A stretch of DNA of 64,000 nucleotides from Hormiphora californensis (GCA_020137815.1 CM035350.1:2346828-2410827); one strand, 5' to 3'. Positions 45,423 to 59,010 are shown, numbered from the stretch's first letter. Notes: generated by a model from the sequence alone, not told the origin. Program-made: numbers and translations.

Positions 45423-47199
45423 CCATAGTTTCTTTTCTTCATAGCTTCACACGACAATGAAATTCTTGCCTAGCTCGATCCCCTTTTACATTTTACAAAT
45501 GTAAAGGAGGGTTAGAACATAACACGGAAATTCGGCGTTATTTTAGAAAATAATGCAAATAATATTTTTATTCCGTCTTTTATACGCCCCATAATAAAAT
45601 TTCCATTTCCAATCTATATTTATACTTCCACGGAATTACACGTCACAGGGAAGCAGACTGAACAGCTTTGAAGCATAGAGTGGCAGTTAAAATTCATACA
45701 AAATCAAAGTCTTATTGGGAGGTCTCGAGTTTCACAATGAACCATCTGCTAGCAGAGGTAGAGAACTTATTATTGCCATATGTTAGATAATAATGGGAGG
45801 TAACAGCTTATCTATTGTTTTATTCATTGAGTGTATTAGTCCAACTCCTGGTCTTGAGTCCCATACAACGGGAGCAATAGGATTAAAGGCTCTACTACAA
45901 ATTAACATAATTTACACCGTGTGTTAGTCATGTGAGTAGTCGTGAACAAGAAAAGTATAATGACTAAGACCGTCTTTATGATATAATCGTTGTTTAATGT
46001 AGGACATTGGTCGTTGACCGATGTTAAATCTGTGAGAATAGGTCGTTAGTTCCAGTATCTAGTTCAACCATGTTGTGTGAGCAATGCACAATTATTATAT
46101 TCTTGATATTTTGCATTTCCAGCGGCTTTTTCCCCGGAGACTCTCGAAAGACAGAGTTGGGGAAACTAACGATATTGTCATTTGACAAAAGAATGCAACG
46201 ATTTCTATTTTCTACTCATTCAGACAATTTATCATCAACTGCTTCTTATATCAGCTAGCTGCGGTTATCTTTTAACCCCTAGTAGGAGATGTGCAAGTGA
46301 TATTCCATAACCTTAATATTGCGCAGAATCTAAACGAGCCAATTAGCTTCCTTAATTATACGGCTGTCGGGCGGCCCGACTTTGCAATCGCTAACATACA
46401 TCGGCAAATTCCTATTAAATGCAGATTACATGACACATATGACACACTCTCCTCTGGTGGTCGACAGACCTTTGGAGTAGGATCACGTTTGAGCGATCTT
46501 GTCCCCCTCATCCCAAAAGAAGAAGGATCAGATCACATTCGAGGAATCTGATCCCACACCACAACTGAGCTAGAGAACATTCTCCATTCTACCGAACAAA
46601 ATATCTCAAGACGTGTCATGATCTTAGCAAGTGCGAACACAGGACCCACGATCATAGGGGAAGATCCCTATGATATATCTCCAAACGTTCCTTGGTGCTT
46701 TCTTGAGTAAACTTTAAGGTTGTATTTCATACTTAGGAGCGGGCCATCCTTCTGCTGAATGACTAATGAGTGGTGGAACTTCGTCGCAATTTTAATCAAT
46801 GCAGTAATTTATTAATCTTCTCCCCCATGGGAGACCGGTATTTTCATATTGATATTGTTATCTAATCCCACTTTAACCCCCTTTTAGAAAAAACTTCGTC
46901 GCAATTGACGTAGTTTTAGGTAGTTCTCTCGGTGACACTAATGACTAACAAACTATTTCTGTGCAAAAGGACTCCTTTTACACAGAAATAGTTTTTAAAG
47001 GAGCTGTGCAAAATACTGACCAAGCACGGAGTACCAACCAGAGTCTTTGGACTTTGTCTCGTCAGGGGGTGCAGCAATGACCATGGGAAAATTCACAAAA
47101 CCCAAGTGGCCAGTGGGGCTCAGTTAGTTTCTACAGTCTACTTTTAAAGCGTTTGTGCTGCATCAACCATCGAAAAGTTGTCAAGTGCTCTCAGGTTGT
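45423..47199. other. No gene seen
   Basis: AT-rich sequence. A frame at 46070-46258 starts MLCEQCTIIIFLIFCISSGF, resembling a signal peptide, but there is no supporting context. A near-perfect 22-bp palindrome lies at 46950-46994. Confidence 0.4.
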
Positions 47200-47312
47200 T
47201 AAAATCTTAGGGCTGTGATTGGGGTTAGGCCTTACGGCTCGCCGTTCGCGCTCAGGCCTCGGGATTTCCTGTCAAACAAACTTTGGTTTAGCCAAAACGG
47301 GTGAGTGATTTT
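47200..47312. repeat. Family D-related terminal segment, left
   Basis: aatcttagggctg ... ggatttcctgtcaaacaaac ... gccaaaacgg matches, in reverse complement, the segment at 51790-51905, and more distantly the family D units at 16286 and 19066. With the right-hand copy it frames 4.7 kb that includes the Penelope-like element. Confidence 0.65.
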
Positions 47313-47769
47313 TTTAACAAGATAGACAACGATATAATGGTACTAAATCAAATAAATTGACAGAAGCTTTCGAGATCACTGTGTATCACGTCTTCAGCTA
47401 TAATGAGAGTGAGGGTGGTAGTCCTTATAAGGGAGGAGAAGAGATAGGTGATCCAGAGGGAGGAGATGTGGTTAGGAAGGAGAGGTGATCCAGGGAGGGG
47501 AGAGAGGTAAGTGATCCAGGGAGGAGAGCAGCTAGGAAGCGGTAGGTGATCCGAACTTGGAGATGTTGCTGGGTCTAGACGGAAGGAAGAGGTGATCCGA
47601 GAAGGAGTTCAGCTCTTGGCCTGAAATTCTCACTACTACCATCTCTGACCCTGTTGCCCGTATGGCTCCTGCTTTACAAGCTGCCCTCAACCTTCTTCCT
47701 TCTGTATGGACTCTGCAGCCTCACACGAAGTTACTACTGTCCTCTCCTCCTACAAACCTACTAACGGAA

Positions 47770-49590
47770 CGACAACCTATCCTCCGAACAACGACTAGCC
47801 CTGAAATCCCTCCGTGATAAACGCGACACCCTCCGATTCCTTCCTGCTGATAAAGGGAATGCAACTGTAGTCCTTGATGAACAACAGTACCTAGATAAAG
47901 TCTACCAACACATCGACGCCGCCAACGCCTATGAAGTCCTTCCCTCCGACCCTACCTCTTCTATCTCTGGAAAACTAGACAGGACCCTGAAGAAGCTTGT
48001 TGCTGAGGGGTCCTTGTCTGATAAACTACGCTCCTGTATGCGACTGACCAACCCACGCTATCCTCAACTCTACGGCCAACCAAAAATCCACAAACCTGGC
48101 GCACCCATCCGACCGATAGTTGCCTTCTACAACAGCCCTCTCTCTGCCCTCCATAAAACCCTCTCCAACATCCTCAAACTTAACCTCTTCCTCCATCCGT
48201 CTCAAGGATTCTAACGCCTTTGTCCAACATCTTGCTACTACTAACACCCCCTCCTACCCCTACTATTTCTCTTTGGACGTGGTATCCCTCTACCCAACTG
48301 TGGATATGCACACTGCCGTGGACACTGCCATCTCTCGCCTTGAGGAACAGCCTGACCTCCTACCTTCTCCTCTAAAACCTCAAACCTTGCGGACACTTCT
48401 CCTCTTCTGCCTTGATAATGCCTACTTTGAATTCGACGGGAAGTTCTACAAGCAGACCTCTGGTGGAGTTATGGGATCACCCCTCACTGTAGCCCTAGCT
48501 GAAATCCGCACCTCCCAACTGGAACAACACGCCCTGGATACATTCTCCGACCCGCTTCACTCTTACCGACACTTTGTAGACGATGGAATAGGAGCCGCCC
48601 GAGACGCCGATCACGCTACCGCCTTCCTAAACCACATCAACTCCCTCTCTTCTGACCTCCAGTACACCATTGAACACCCCAAGGATGGCTACCTACCTAT
48701 CTGATGTCCTCATCCCCTGATCTTTCTACGTCTATCTCCAGGAAACCTACCCACACCAACCTCTACCTGAAATACAACTCCTCTACCCCAGCCTCTACTC
48801 TACGCTCCGTCATCCAGTCCCTCACCAGACAGCCTACACCTCTGCTCTCCTCAACATGTGGAACAGGAACTCGACACCGTCTACTCTATCTGCCTGGCTA
48901 ATGGATTCCCTCCTCACGAGAACAACCACCCGATGGACTCTGTACGTGATAAACTACACAGAAACCCACTATGGTGACTTCGACCGTGAATGGAGAGACT
49001 CTCAACGCATCACCCACAGGATCTCTCTTCCTTATCATCCTGACCTGGCCAACCCACTGAAGAGGATCCTCAACCGCTACAACATCGCTGTATCCTTCTC
49101 TTCTTCTTTACCTCCATTAGGAACACCCTCACCCGTACCAAATCCTCTACTCCCTCTTCTTCAACGTGCAACGTTATCTACCGGATTCCCTGTCTGGACT
49201 GTCCTGCTTCCTACATTGGCAAAACCAACGACCTGTTCTTACTCGCATCACGGAACCGAGCGCCATCACCGCCTTGATAACTCTACTGATTCCTTGGAAA
49301 CATCAAATCCGCCCCTGCCCTACATGCCCTAAAATCTTCACACACCATTGGCTGGAACAACACGGAAATCCTAACTACTGCCCCATCCTCTTCCCACTTG
49401 GATCTCCTAGAACACGCTGCCATCACCATCCTCAAACCTGAACTCAACCGTACCCTCAAGGGACCCGCCATCAATCCTCAGTGGAACTCCCTCCTTCCTT
49501 TGCCACAAAACTGGAAGATGATGAGATCTTCGATGAAACACGCACACACTTTGACATTCCACTCTGTATGAGGCAAGGGATTCATTGATC
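47770..49590 (+). pseudogene. Penelope-like retroelement: reverse transcriptase plus GIY-YIG nuclease, decayed
   Basis: The coding frame is broken by several indels but motifs run in the family order: FLPADKGNATVVLD, YGQPKIHKPGAPIRPIV, FSLDVVSLYPTVD (first catalytic Asp), TSGGVMGSPLTVALAE, YRHFVDDG (catalytic DD), a helix with RKPTHTNLYLKYNSS, then CNVIYRIPCLDCPASYIGKTN, the GIY-YIG nuclease core, and HLDLLEHAAITILKPELNRT. Penelope-like elements are retroelements related to telomerase that insert with a GIY-YIG endonuclease. Frame shifts lie near 48180 and 48690 and further ones in the C-terminal part. The DD motif and GIY-YIG residues are still readable, so the copy is not very old. Confidence 0.88.
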
Positions 49591-52050
49591 ACTTACAACT
49601 GCTACATACTACACACACACACAGGACTATGATATTTCCCCGTGCTATCTCTCTCACACGGGCCGAATCAAAGAGAGTCTAGGATTTCAGGAAGTTAAAT
49701 CTCACCCCTACCTTGGTACTCTATCCAGTATGCTTTTGTAATACCCCGAGGTACCACCGCGACTCATAGTACGGAAAAGGAGGTCCCGGGTCAAAAACTT
49801 TAAAAAAAGGTTGGTTTTTTAGAGAAAAAAGTTGGAAATGTCTGTCATATATAGGATGTGTATAAAGTCAAGGATGATGATTAGGTACGATGATTAGGGT
49901 TCGGGTCAGTGTTGTATATTGAGCACATACCTTCCTTTGCTTTCCATACTCTTGCTCTCTCTGCTGGGCATGCTACTAAATAAGGGAGGTGTTTAGCTCT
50001 GAAAATAACTACAAAATTAACTGAAGCTCCAAAAAATAGCAGTAATTAGCGCTTCTAGAGAGGGCACAACTGAAAAGACAGGAAGGACGTGGAGAGATAG
50101 AGTAACGGATATAAGAACGTGGTATAGTGTCTGTACAGAATGAGGTAAGTGGCTTGGAATTATTCCATCAAAACAAAACCATCAAATATTGGTTGGGGCA
50201 TGAAACACTAAATTAACCAGTGGACCTGTCTAAAAGGTGTCCTGGTCGGATACAGCGTACCACTTTACCACACCGAGTGTACACGAGAGAACATAGAGGA
50301 GAGAAGGGAACTTATTGACCAAAAGAAAACCACTGGTAACACTGGAAATATGTTCGAGACAGTTGTCAGTTGTTACAGAACTTTGTTTCCCGCGTAACAC
50401 GTTTTAGTGAACAGCCTGAGAAATAGATAGACCGCCTGGTAACGCCCCCCCCCCCCCCCCGGCTGTCCTCGAGTCATAGATCCCTAGCTCTCATGGAACG
50501 TTAAGATGGAAAATAACCCGACAGAGAAACACAAATTGTGTCTGTTGACAACCTAAAAGTCAATATGGGCAGATTCCTCGACATATGAACAATCATTTGC
50601 TGTACTGGGGGCAAGGTTGTGGAACACTTTGCCTCGATCTGTAAAGGAGGCCCCAACTCTTTATCAGTAGGTAGTTTCTCTTACCATTCGGATACACACC
50701 CCCCACACACCCCCCCCATCAGCGGTTATCCTGCTCAAGCAAAAGCAACTCAATACGAGAGTGGTTCCATGATGCCGTTGGTGTTATGTGTCGGTGTGCT
50801 GTGAGTGTACTTCAGTATTGACTCTTTTTAGGAGGTTTATCTTTTTGTGTGTTCTTGTGTGTTACGCAAATTTATGAATTTTGATTTGACAGCATCCCCG
50901 ATAAACCCGGCACTTGTTTGTCAAACTCTTTATTTATTTAAACAGCTAACTTGGCAACCGGTCACAGGATACCTCAGTCCTCACCACTGGGGAGTGGGGA
51001 CAACTCGCTCTTTAGTCTGCTGAGTTTTGTAATTCTTGTAATAAAATCGAACCATATTAGCATAAACATAATAACAGTTTATATACCGCACTGACACAGT
51101 TTATTTACAGACAACTTGGTTCCTTCATTTGAAGGGACTGCAGTAGACTGCCTGCTCCTAGCGCGGTTCTCTGATAATGGTGAATTAGTGGGGAACTATC
51201 CCACTTGGATAAACTATTACGGAGAATAGAGCCGTCTGGATCTTCTAATCGTATCCGTTTCAAAGTGGACCTGAGAGCTTTTTGCCCTTCAGTTCAGAGG
51301 CGTCTGGCGATAGCAAAACTTAAGTAAAATAAACGTCACCTGATAGATAATAGATAACCCTAAAGACGGCTTTATCAGTAGCCCTAACCTGTAAGTTGTA
51401 ACCTAATTTAACCTCCAAAACACTAGACAAAACAGGAGCAAACTGCAAATCTTTCAACTCGAAAGTTGGCCTATGCTACAGCCGTGGAAAACGCGCGCAC
51501 TTGGGGTCTGCAGCGCATGCCAAACTCGAAAGCCGCCAAAATTTTAAAATTTTCGGAACTTGGTCCGGCCCGACTGAGAAACTGAAACGCGCGGCGCGGA
51601 TCTTCGCGCGTGACATTTGCATCGCATAAAGGAAAAAATTGCCGCGTTACATTATTTGCCGAGAAGGAGCCTCCGTATCTTGCACTGACTTGCTTAGCTT
51701 CAGCCTTTTATTTTTTGTGCGAAGCATTTTTAAATTTTGGCGACTTTCGCTACGCGACCGGGGCCAAAAAGAAGGAGCGGTAGTTGCCCTGTACTAAAAT
51801 GGCTCTAACAATCACTCAGCCGTTTTGGCTAAACCAAAGTTTGTTTGACAGGAAATCCCGAGCAGCGAGCCGTAAGGCCTAACCAAACAGCCCTAAGATT
51901 TTTACCCAACTCCTAAATGTGGCAAGTTCATCTTTGTGGCAAAAGACTTTCGAATCATTGCAATCGCCCTTTCTCAACAAAACTGATTGAATCAGCACAC
52001 ACACAACCCAATCGTATTATGACTGATACTCTCTAATCATTGCCTCCCCA
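49591..52050. other. No gene seen
   Basis: Contains a C run (50446-50460) and, at about 51474-51530, a GC-rich segment repeated in inverse at 27995-28070. A family D-related terminal segment lies at 51790-51905. Short frames here are not convincing. Confidence 0.45.
51790..51905. repeat. Family D-related terminal segment, right
   Basis: This is the reverse complement of 47200-47312: ccgttttggctaaaccaaag ... tgacaggaaatccc ... taaggcctaacc ... ccctaagattttt. Confidence 0.65.
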
Positions 52051-52052
52051 AG

Positions 52053-52718
52053 GACCGATCTCCGGCGGCGGGCGAGTAACCGAGGCCCGGCACTATTTGG
52101 AAGTCGTCTCGGAGATGGTGGCTCCCTCGAACAAATCGCTAGAGATGTAAGTCCCTCCCATTGTTGTCTCCCCACGTGTGTGTATTGTGTTCCTTATTAC
52201 CCTGAGTGTACCCCACTTTTATATTCACACTCCCTCGACCACCCCCCCCCCTCACAATAGCCTCTCTCGATCTCTCATCATGTACCAATAGTCATCTTGG
52301 GGTTTCGCATAACCAATATATATCTGGGATAATCTGACGTCAGGGACATAATAAGAATATATATGGGGATGGGGGAGGAGAGGTGTGCATCCGATATATC
52401 AAAATCAATGAAAATGAATAGAAGATATATCGTAAGAAAGGGGCTGGGTAAACTTCAAAATATCAAATCTGGAGAATCATATATCATCATGTATATCCCA
52501 GGCAGGAGTAGGAACATAGTAATTATCCAATGCCAGTACGGAGTGCTATCACATCTAACACGTGTTGAAATGTGAAATGTCTTAATTATGTCCTCCCTCT
52601 GTCCCTCCTTTTTTTCTCTCTTCTCAGTTCCTCTCAAGGGGAAATCTGTAGTGACATGCTGGACAATTGGATGAACAATTTGAGAAAAGTACAATCTTTC
52701 CACACAAACACACTCTAG
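52053..52718 (+). CDS. Two exons of an unrecognised gene
   Basis: Exon 52053-52146 (frame with GGGRVTEARHYLEVVSEMVA and PSNKSLE) joins in phase 2 across a GTAAGT...TCTCAG intron to 52628 onward (SSQGEICSDMLDNWMNNLRK). The second exon either reads through to a stop at 52716-52718 or ends at a GTACAA donor after AAA, also phase 0. The 5' end is not found; the first exon enters in phase 1 from an upstream exon I cannot see. It may be a separate gene or the 5' part of the gene whose alternative first exons follow. Confidence 0.5.
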
Positions 52719-52830
52719 AGGCAGGCAATCAAATCGTGCAATGTACAGCTGCAGTCACTGCATCACCTACACAAGGACAGCAGAGATGGAAATGTGGTGA
52801 AGACGGCCTCCTCTCTTCTCCAATACTCAC

Positions 52831-52871
<41 letters not shown>

Positions 52872-53013
52872 ACTCACTCTCTCTCTCTGCCGCTCGTTCT
52901 ATCACTCTGACACAAACTTGTCAACACCCCGAGGGTGGACCCACGTGACATTTCCCAGTCGCGCCTATACACACTCTCTTGTTCTCTATACCTTGTGTGT
53001 GTGTTTGTTGCTC

Positions 53014-53289
53014 ATGTCTCGCTTCTCCTACCGTTCCTCGCCCCTCTCCTCGCGGTCCTCCACACCGGACCCGGCATTTGGTGGTAATGGCGGGAAGCCC
53101 AAGTTTGTGATCAGTGACCTGGTGGCACAGCGCTTTGCCCGACTAACCAAGAAGATGGATGAGGAGGAGGAGATGGAGAAGATGAGGGAACAGGATAGGA
53201 GGAGCAAGAGGCATATTAGGAAGAAGACTGGGGTGTCGAGTGTGCTCAGCATGGCTCCTAATGAGATGGCGCGGGTCAGCAATACTGAG
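53014..53289 (+). CDS. Candidate alternative first exon 1 (MSRFSYRSS...)
   Basis: The exon starts at an ATG and encodes 92 residues to a GTAAGG donor in phase 0. The start is Ser/Arg rich (MSRFSYRSSPLSSRSSTPDP), followed by KPKFVISDLVAQRFARLTKK and a highly charged helix (MDEEEEMEKMREQDRRSKR). No acceptor lies just before the ATG. Unrecognised family. Confidence 0.6.
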
Positions 53290-53920
53290 GTAAGGAGGGG
53301 TGGGGTTACAGGGGTGGGGACTGGCCACTGGGTTGAGGATGGGGTTACAAGGGTAGGGTAAAACTAGGGAACTCTTTGTTACAAGGGTGGGGAGAGGGGT
53401 GGGTAGTGAGCTCTTTGTGCTTCTGAAAGTGGGAAAGTAGGAGTTGGAAGGCAAATAACCGTGTGCCTCACACAGACAGTAGTTACTCATACCACACGGC
53501 ACACACAAGTTACTCATACCACTGTATTACAGTACACATCTTTTCATTACTGTCTAGAAGGACAGTGAATGATGTGTGTAAATCCCCGTGTATAGCTTCT
53601 CTCTTCTATCTCTGGCTGATTTACTATTGGAGAGCACTAAAATTGTCCCCTTTCTGAGTTACGCCAACTGTGTTTGCCGTTGAGATTAGTCATTTGTCCA
53701 CTTTCTCGTTCTAAGAAACCAAACAAACAAAACCTTACTCTATCTGATCCTTCTCATCCTTCGAACTATATCTTGTGTTCTGTCACGGTATACATATATC
53801 CCTTCTTCTTCCTTCCTGCAATCCTGCTTGGCAGATTCTTCTTCCCTGGCTTGTATGTTTGTCTGTGTGTGGGTGTGTGTAACCTAATACAATGATAACG
53901 AGGGATTGGAGAGGAGAGAG

Positions 53921-53983
<63 letters not shown>

Positions 53984-54114
53984 AGAAGAGAGAAAGAGAG
54001 GGGGAGAGACACAGCATGTGACAGCAAACTATGTAACACCGTGTTGTCATATCCAATGTTGCCCTCGGATCGGTCGTGTGTCTGTGTGGGCACTGTCACC
54101 TTCAATCTTGGCAG

Positions 54115-54165
<51 letters not shown>

Positions 54166-55443
54166 CCCTCTCTCTCTCTCTCTCTCTCTCCCTCTCTCTC
54201 TCTTTCTATCTTCCTCAATCTCTGTCCCTGGCTCATTCAAATTTCATAACTTGATGGCGTGGTGTAATTTCATCACACTGTTACCATGGTATCACGATAT
54301 GCTCCCCCTCTCGCCCCTTCCTCCCCTCACTTTTCGAGGGTGTGGTGTATGTGTGTCTCCTAAAATCGTACAATGTTTACATTAGAAATCGGGGTGGAGT
54401 GAAATGTTGGTAGATTGCGGGGGCGGACATATTCACACATATTCACCGAGCTGATGCTCTTACTACTATCGAGAGAGGAGTGAGATGTGTGATCGATCCA
54501 TTGTGTAGCCACGGATATGAATGATGTGAAATCATGCACTCCGACGCGGGCAACGTTCTGGCAGTCTCACCGATAATCTGGCTGGAGGGCGCGGCTACAA
54601 GATTGGGAGGTTTTGTGCGCGACGCGCAGTGAGAATTTACCGCGCGCCCCCATTCGAACATCATCTCCTTCATCCTCACACTGACAGATTCACCCAGCAT
54701 CCTCTCACCCCCACTGAACTCTTGTTGGCAGCATCCCACTGGAATCATTATCACTGGGGACGAGAGGTCTGTAATAAGGCGTGGGTACATGTGGGTGGCA
54801 CGTGGCAAATCAGCATACAAAGTGGGGAGAGAGAGAGAGAGAGGGGGAGTGGGAGAGATAGAGAGAGAGAAACATATAGTAGGCAGTATTAGAGCACATA
54901 AAGGTATGGAAAGAGTTACAATTTAAAATGGGGACAAGGGATGGTTAGCAAGCAGCTACAGTACTGTATACTGTATTCAAGGAGCTATGCAGTTAACACC
55001 CTTCTAGTTTTATCTAGTCTTGTTTCACTGTTATCCGTACACTTTTCTTCTGTAATCAGTAATTTCCATCCCGTTCCCTGTCGTATGTTCTGTCTGTAAG
55101 CAGTTTTACTGAAGGTTTCAGAAGAACTGATTCCTTTAAATCTCTATTTCTCTCTCTAACACAACACACTCCTTTCTCCCACTTTCCAACATATAGCGAC
55201 AGCTGGGTCACTGTATTACTATGACACAGTGTAAAGAGAGAAACTGAGATAGAATGAAGGAGAGAGAGAGACATCAGGTGGAGAGAAAGACAGAATGTCT
55301 GTGTTTATACCTATGTTTTCTGTGTTTTTTCTTTCTATCCACTAAACCGGAAAGACACAAATCAAATTTTACAGTTTTTCGGTCACACTGTTACACTTCG
55401 TTTGAGTTTTTCTTGTTCAACTGTGTGTGTTGCTATCATCATC
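53290..55443 (+). other. Intronic or promoter sequence between first exons
   Basis: Contains GA and CT tracts (53915-54010 and 54117-54205) and GC-rich sequence near 54590-54660. No further coding exon is supported. Confidence 0.45.
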
Positions 55444-55509
55444 ATGTCTGCAAGTGAAGGAAACTCGTCCTATCAGCACCAAACCTTCGATCTGGGCAGT
55501 GCTCAAGCT
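55444..55509 (+). CDS. Candidate alternative first exon 2 (MSASEGNSSYQ...)
   Basis: A short coding exon of 22 residues (MSASEGNSSYQHQTFDLGSA then QA) starts at an ATG and ends at a consensus GTGAGT donor in phase 0. Upstream bases lack an acceptor. Because it is so short, support rests on the donor and on its place in the series. Confidence 0.4.
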
Positions 55510-57483
55510 GTGAGTAGCACGTGTGTCGTGTGTTATAGGGGTGCAGGAGACTGTGTAATTGGAAGTTGGTGCACTGTTCTGTGAAGGGTACTACTCATTC
55601 ACTACGCAATCGGTAATACATGTCATTTTAGTAGACCTGTGTGCTGATTGGACATATTGTGACCATGAGTGTAACCACTTGAACTGCAATGAACAGGTGT
55701 CAATATAGGACCTGGAGGGGAGCTGGACGAATCTATACTTGTAATGAATGATGTAATGACATTTCAATGAATAATTGAACCATAGCATGATAGTAATAAT
55801 ACATAAGAAAGGCATGGGGGAGAGACAGGGGATGGTAGATAAGGAGTGAGTGATCTGTCATACCAAATGAATATGTAGTGGGCAGCTCGAGCAATGAGCA
55901 TCCTAATAATCACAGTACTGGTCATCTTGTATTGTGGATCACTTGGGGTAAATTGAGTTCCATATATTCCAGCTCTTTATTGACACTGCTCTTTATATTT
56001 TTGGGACTAGGGACAACGACCTTGTTGTCTTTACCTACCCGGTTAGAGAGAGGGGGTGTAGAGCTCTATATTATGTAACCCCAACAACAACCCCTTTGTC
56101 TACCCGTTCTACTGCTATTGGTGCATGTTATACAACCACATGTTCTCTCTCCCTGTTGAGCCTTTGTGTCTCTCAGTTAGGAGCTGTGTGTGTCTCTCAG
56201 TTAGGAGCTGTGTGCAGCAGCTAGGTGTGGGTTTGGTACCTTTTCAACTTTCCCACGCTATACTTACAACTACCGGTCCAGGTTTTTAGCAGCAACTCTC
56301 TTTCTCTCTAAGCAGCTTCCGCATTGAGAAGCAGTAGTTGCATGTGTGAGAGTGCAGTGGCTAATGTTGCCCGTGATCTTTACGACAATTGTAATTATTT
56401 TCTTAGTCAGCTGCTGCAGCTTGTAGTGCCACAACACTGTGTGTTTACCATGTGTTACCTAAACCGCAACAACAACCAGCAGCCCTGTCTGTGTGGTATC
56501 TTGTTGAACACGCCACCTGTTTTGCAGTTTTTGTAATGTTTCACCCCCCTCGAGAGAGAGAGAGTTACTCTTAGAGTTACTGTAAGAGAGATGCCGTGGG
56601 TTTCTAGAATGTCGAATGACGACTTCCATTACTCATATTAGTCATATATAACGTAGTTCTATACGGAGTTAGGGAGATATCCTTTTATTTTCTCACCCAA
56701 ACCAATTATCTCGTAGTTTTTTCTCCACTCGTTTATCCGTCTTTCTCTCTACCCCCATTTTCCACTATGTCTATCTTTGTTCGCTAGCTATTTCTCTCCT
56801 CTCTCCCCTTCTTCATTTTATTTTCCTCAAGTGTCGGCAGTTGAATTTTGTGTCTAATTAAACCTCGTTTTCCCAACGGAAAGACCGTCCAAATTTAACT
56901 ACCAATCTGCGAAGCTTTCTTTCTTTTTCCCTGATATACACACACTGCACTCTTCCACCCAGCAGATGCCTGTAGACTACGCTATCTCTCTCACTGTCTC
57001 ACTCTATCTTTTTTCTCTCTATCTGTTTCTCTCTTTCTCCTGATTTCTCTTTCTTCATTTGATTGGGCTATTCTGTCACACTGTAATCCTTCGCCTCACT
57101 TCCTATTACTCTTCTGTGTGTGACAGCCGCGTCACAACATCTTTTGAGAGAGAGCGCGAGGTGCCGTGTCTGTCCTCTTGTTTGCTGATCTCGCATTCTC
57201 TCTCTCTATCTATCTCTCTATCTATCTCTCTCTCTCTATATCTATCTCTCTCTCTATCTCTCTTTGTCTCATGATTACTCTCCCCGCTCTTCAATAATAA
57301 TGAGATACGTGTTTGCCATTTTAAAACTCTGCCTATTAACCAACAGTGATCACACACACACACACACACAACTCTATTTCCTGTTGTAACGCATTATCTC
57401 CTCTTGTTAGAGCCGCTGCTGTCCTTGTTATCCATATCTCTCTCCCAAGAGGGATAATACCATGATATAGGATCCTGCTAAGA

Positions 57484-58587
57484 ATGGGTAGGAGGACTCA
57501 ACCCCCAGTTGGATGGCTCCAATTCTTCTTCCATGACTACCTCCCCGACTCACCATGTCCTCCGGGCTGCAGGATAACCCACTCCCGGTACTCTAAACCT
57601 CCCCACCACAGTGGAGGGTCAGTGAGCTCTGGATCCCCCATCAGTGGTTATGAAACTGAGGAGTTCTTTGCGAGTGAGAGTTCAGTTTATAACACTTCTG
57701 AGGATGCCCCCTCCTTTGGAAAGTTCTCTCCCATCCCTCTCTTCCTACGGGGTACTTCATCCCCTGAGGGGTACCCGCTACATGGCAGTGAGGAGGAGCT
57801 GAGAGAGCTGGACGATATGATATTGTTGTACCAAGAAAGGCTGAGCGGGAGTGAGAGTGAGATACGATCTTCTCGAGCTAGTAGCAACCGTAGCCGGGAG
57901 TGCAGTGGGGATGTGACTGATTGCGCCATGGACAGTTGTCATTGTATAGTTAGGAGGTTGAGTGTGGGTGATGTCATGACAACTTCACCCCTACCACCGG
58001 GACGGAGGGATGTCAGTACTCAGTGTGTGTATTCGGACATTGTCGATATGGGGTGTTACCCCTCCCCACAGGTCATCAGAAGGGTAGCAACACCTGCAGA
58101 TGACGACACGTTAACACGGTTAGCAACGGAGGATGATGAGGATAACCAATATGATAGTTACCATGGTAACTCAGATGATGATTCTCCTGAGTTACCCAGA
58201 GATAACCCTCCAACTCTTCTACATCACGGGGATTTAGTTCTCCAGTCTTCAGGGGAGACCACAACTACCAACTCTTCCGGTGGTGGGGGTACTGACTCAT
58301 TTGGGACTGTTAGTTCAGGGGTCCTATCCACACCATGCAGCTCATACCCCGGGGTAGTGAACTCCACCTCTTCCTCTGGGTGTCTAACAGAGATATCACC
58401 AGTGGTTGCTAGGCAACAGAGCTTCACAACAATACCTCAACCGGCTACATTGGGGTCTGCCTTGGTGGCTGATATTAGACAGCAATCATTGGCTGCCAAC
58501 TTTCCACCCTTTGTTATTGATTTCTTCCAGTTCGCAGCCCGACCTGAGGATTACCTTACTGATGAGCAGCTGGACTGGTATTATGAG
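57484..58587 (+). CDS. Candidate alternative first exon 3, long (MGRRTQPPVGW...)
   Basis: A 1104-base open exon, 368 residues, starts at an ATG (possible acceptor ctgctaag just before) and ends at GTGAGAGG in phase 0. It is Ser/Pro/acidic and probably disordered, with phospho-type motifs (RRLSVGD) and a folded-looking end: ATLGSALVADIRQQSLAANF, PPFVIDFFQFAARPEDYLTD, EQLDWYYE. A 1.1-kb frame without a stop is strong evidence of coding. No family recognised. Confidence 0.75.
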
Positions 58588-58892
58588 GTGAGAGGACAAG
58601 GATAGGGTACAGGGTGGGTAGTGGGTACAGGGCGGGTTAGAATTAGTATAACAGCCAGGAATCTCTTGGTCATGTGAGAAGGGTAAGATGAGTACAGGAT
58701 GGAAGATTAGGAGATCCTAATATCGGAGAGAGAGGGTGGAAGGGAGTGGTAGTTTCAAATAATTTCTGCATGTGATGTAGTATTACACACAGGGCCGGAG
58801 GAGAGTAGGGGCCTTCTCCAATTTGATGCAGTACATGCAGCACCCCTCACATAGCAATAATTATAGCTGTGTGAGTGTACAAAGCTTCTCCC

Positions 58893-58895
<3 letters not shown>

Positions 58896-58975
<80 letters not shown>

Positions 58976-59010
58976 CCCTCTCTCTCTCTCTTTCTCTCTC
59001 TAACTTTCTC
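58896..59010. repeat. CT dinucleotide tract
   Basis: About 110 bases of (CT)n with a CCCC break, between the third and fourth first-exon candidates. Confidence 0.92.

Noticed and set aside
46070-46258. Small secreted protein
   Set aside because: Only a hydrophobic start supports it; no splice sites, homology or neighbours.
47340-47410. Possible hammerhead ribozyme at the start of the Penelope-like element (minus strand CTGAAGA ... CGAAA)
   Set aside because: The core words are present, but helix II and helix III cannot be paired around them; likely chance or a decayed relic.
53884-54385. Long Ser/Leu and Glu/Arg frames
   Set aside because: They are read from CT/GA dinucleotide tracts on both strands and have no other content. 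The same applies to frames at 10569-10847, 20842-21369, 22294-23365, 39882-40172, 61762-62032 and 63199-63492.
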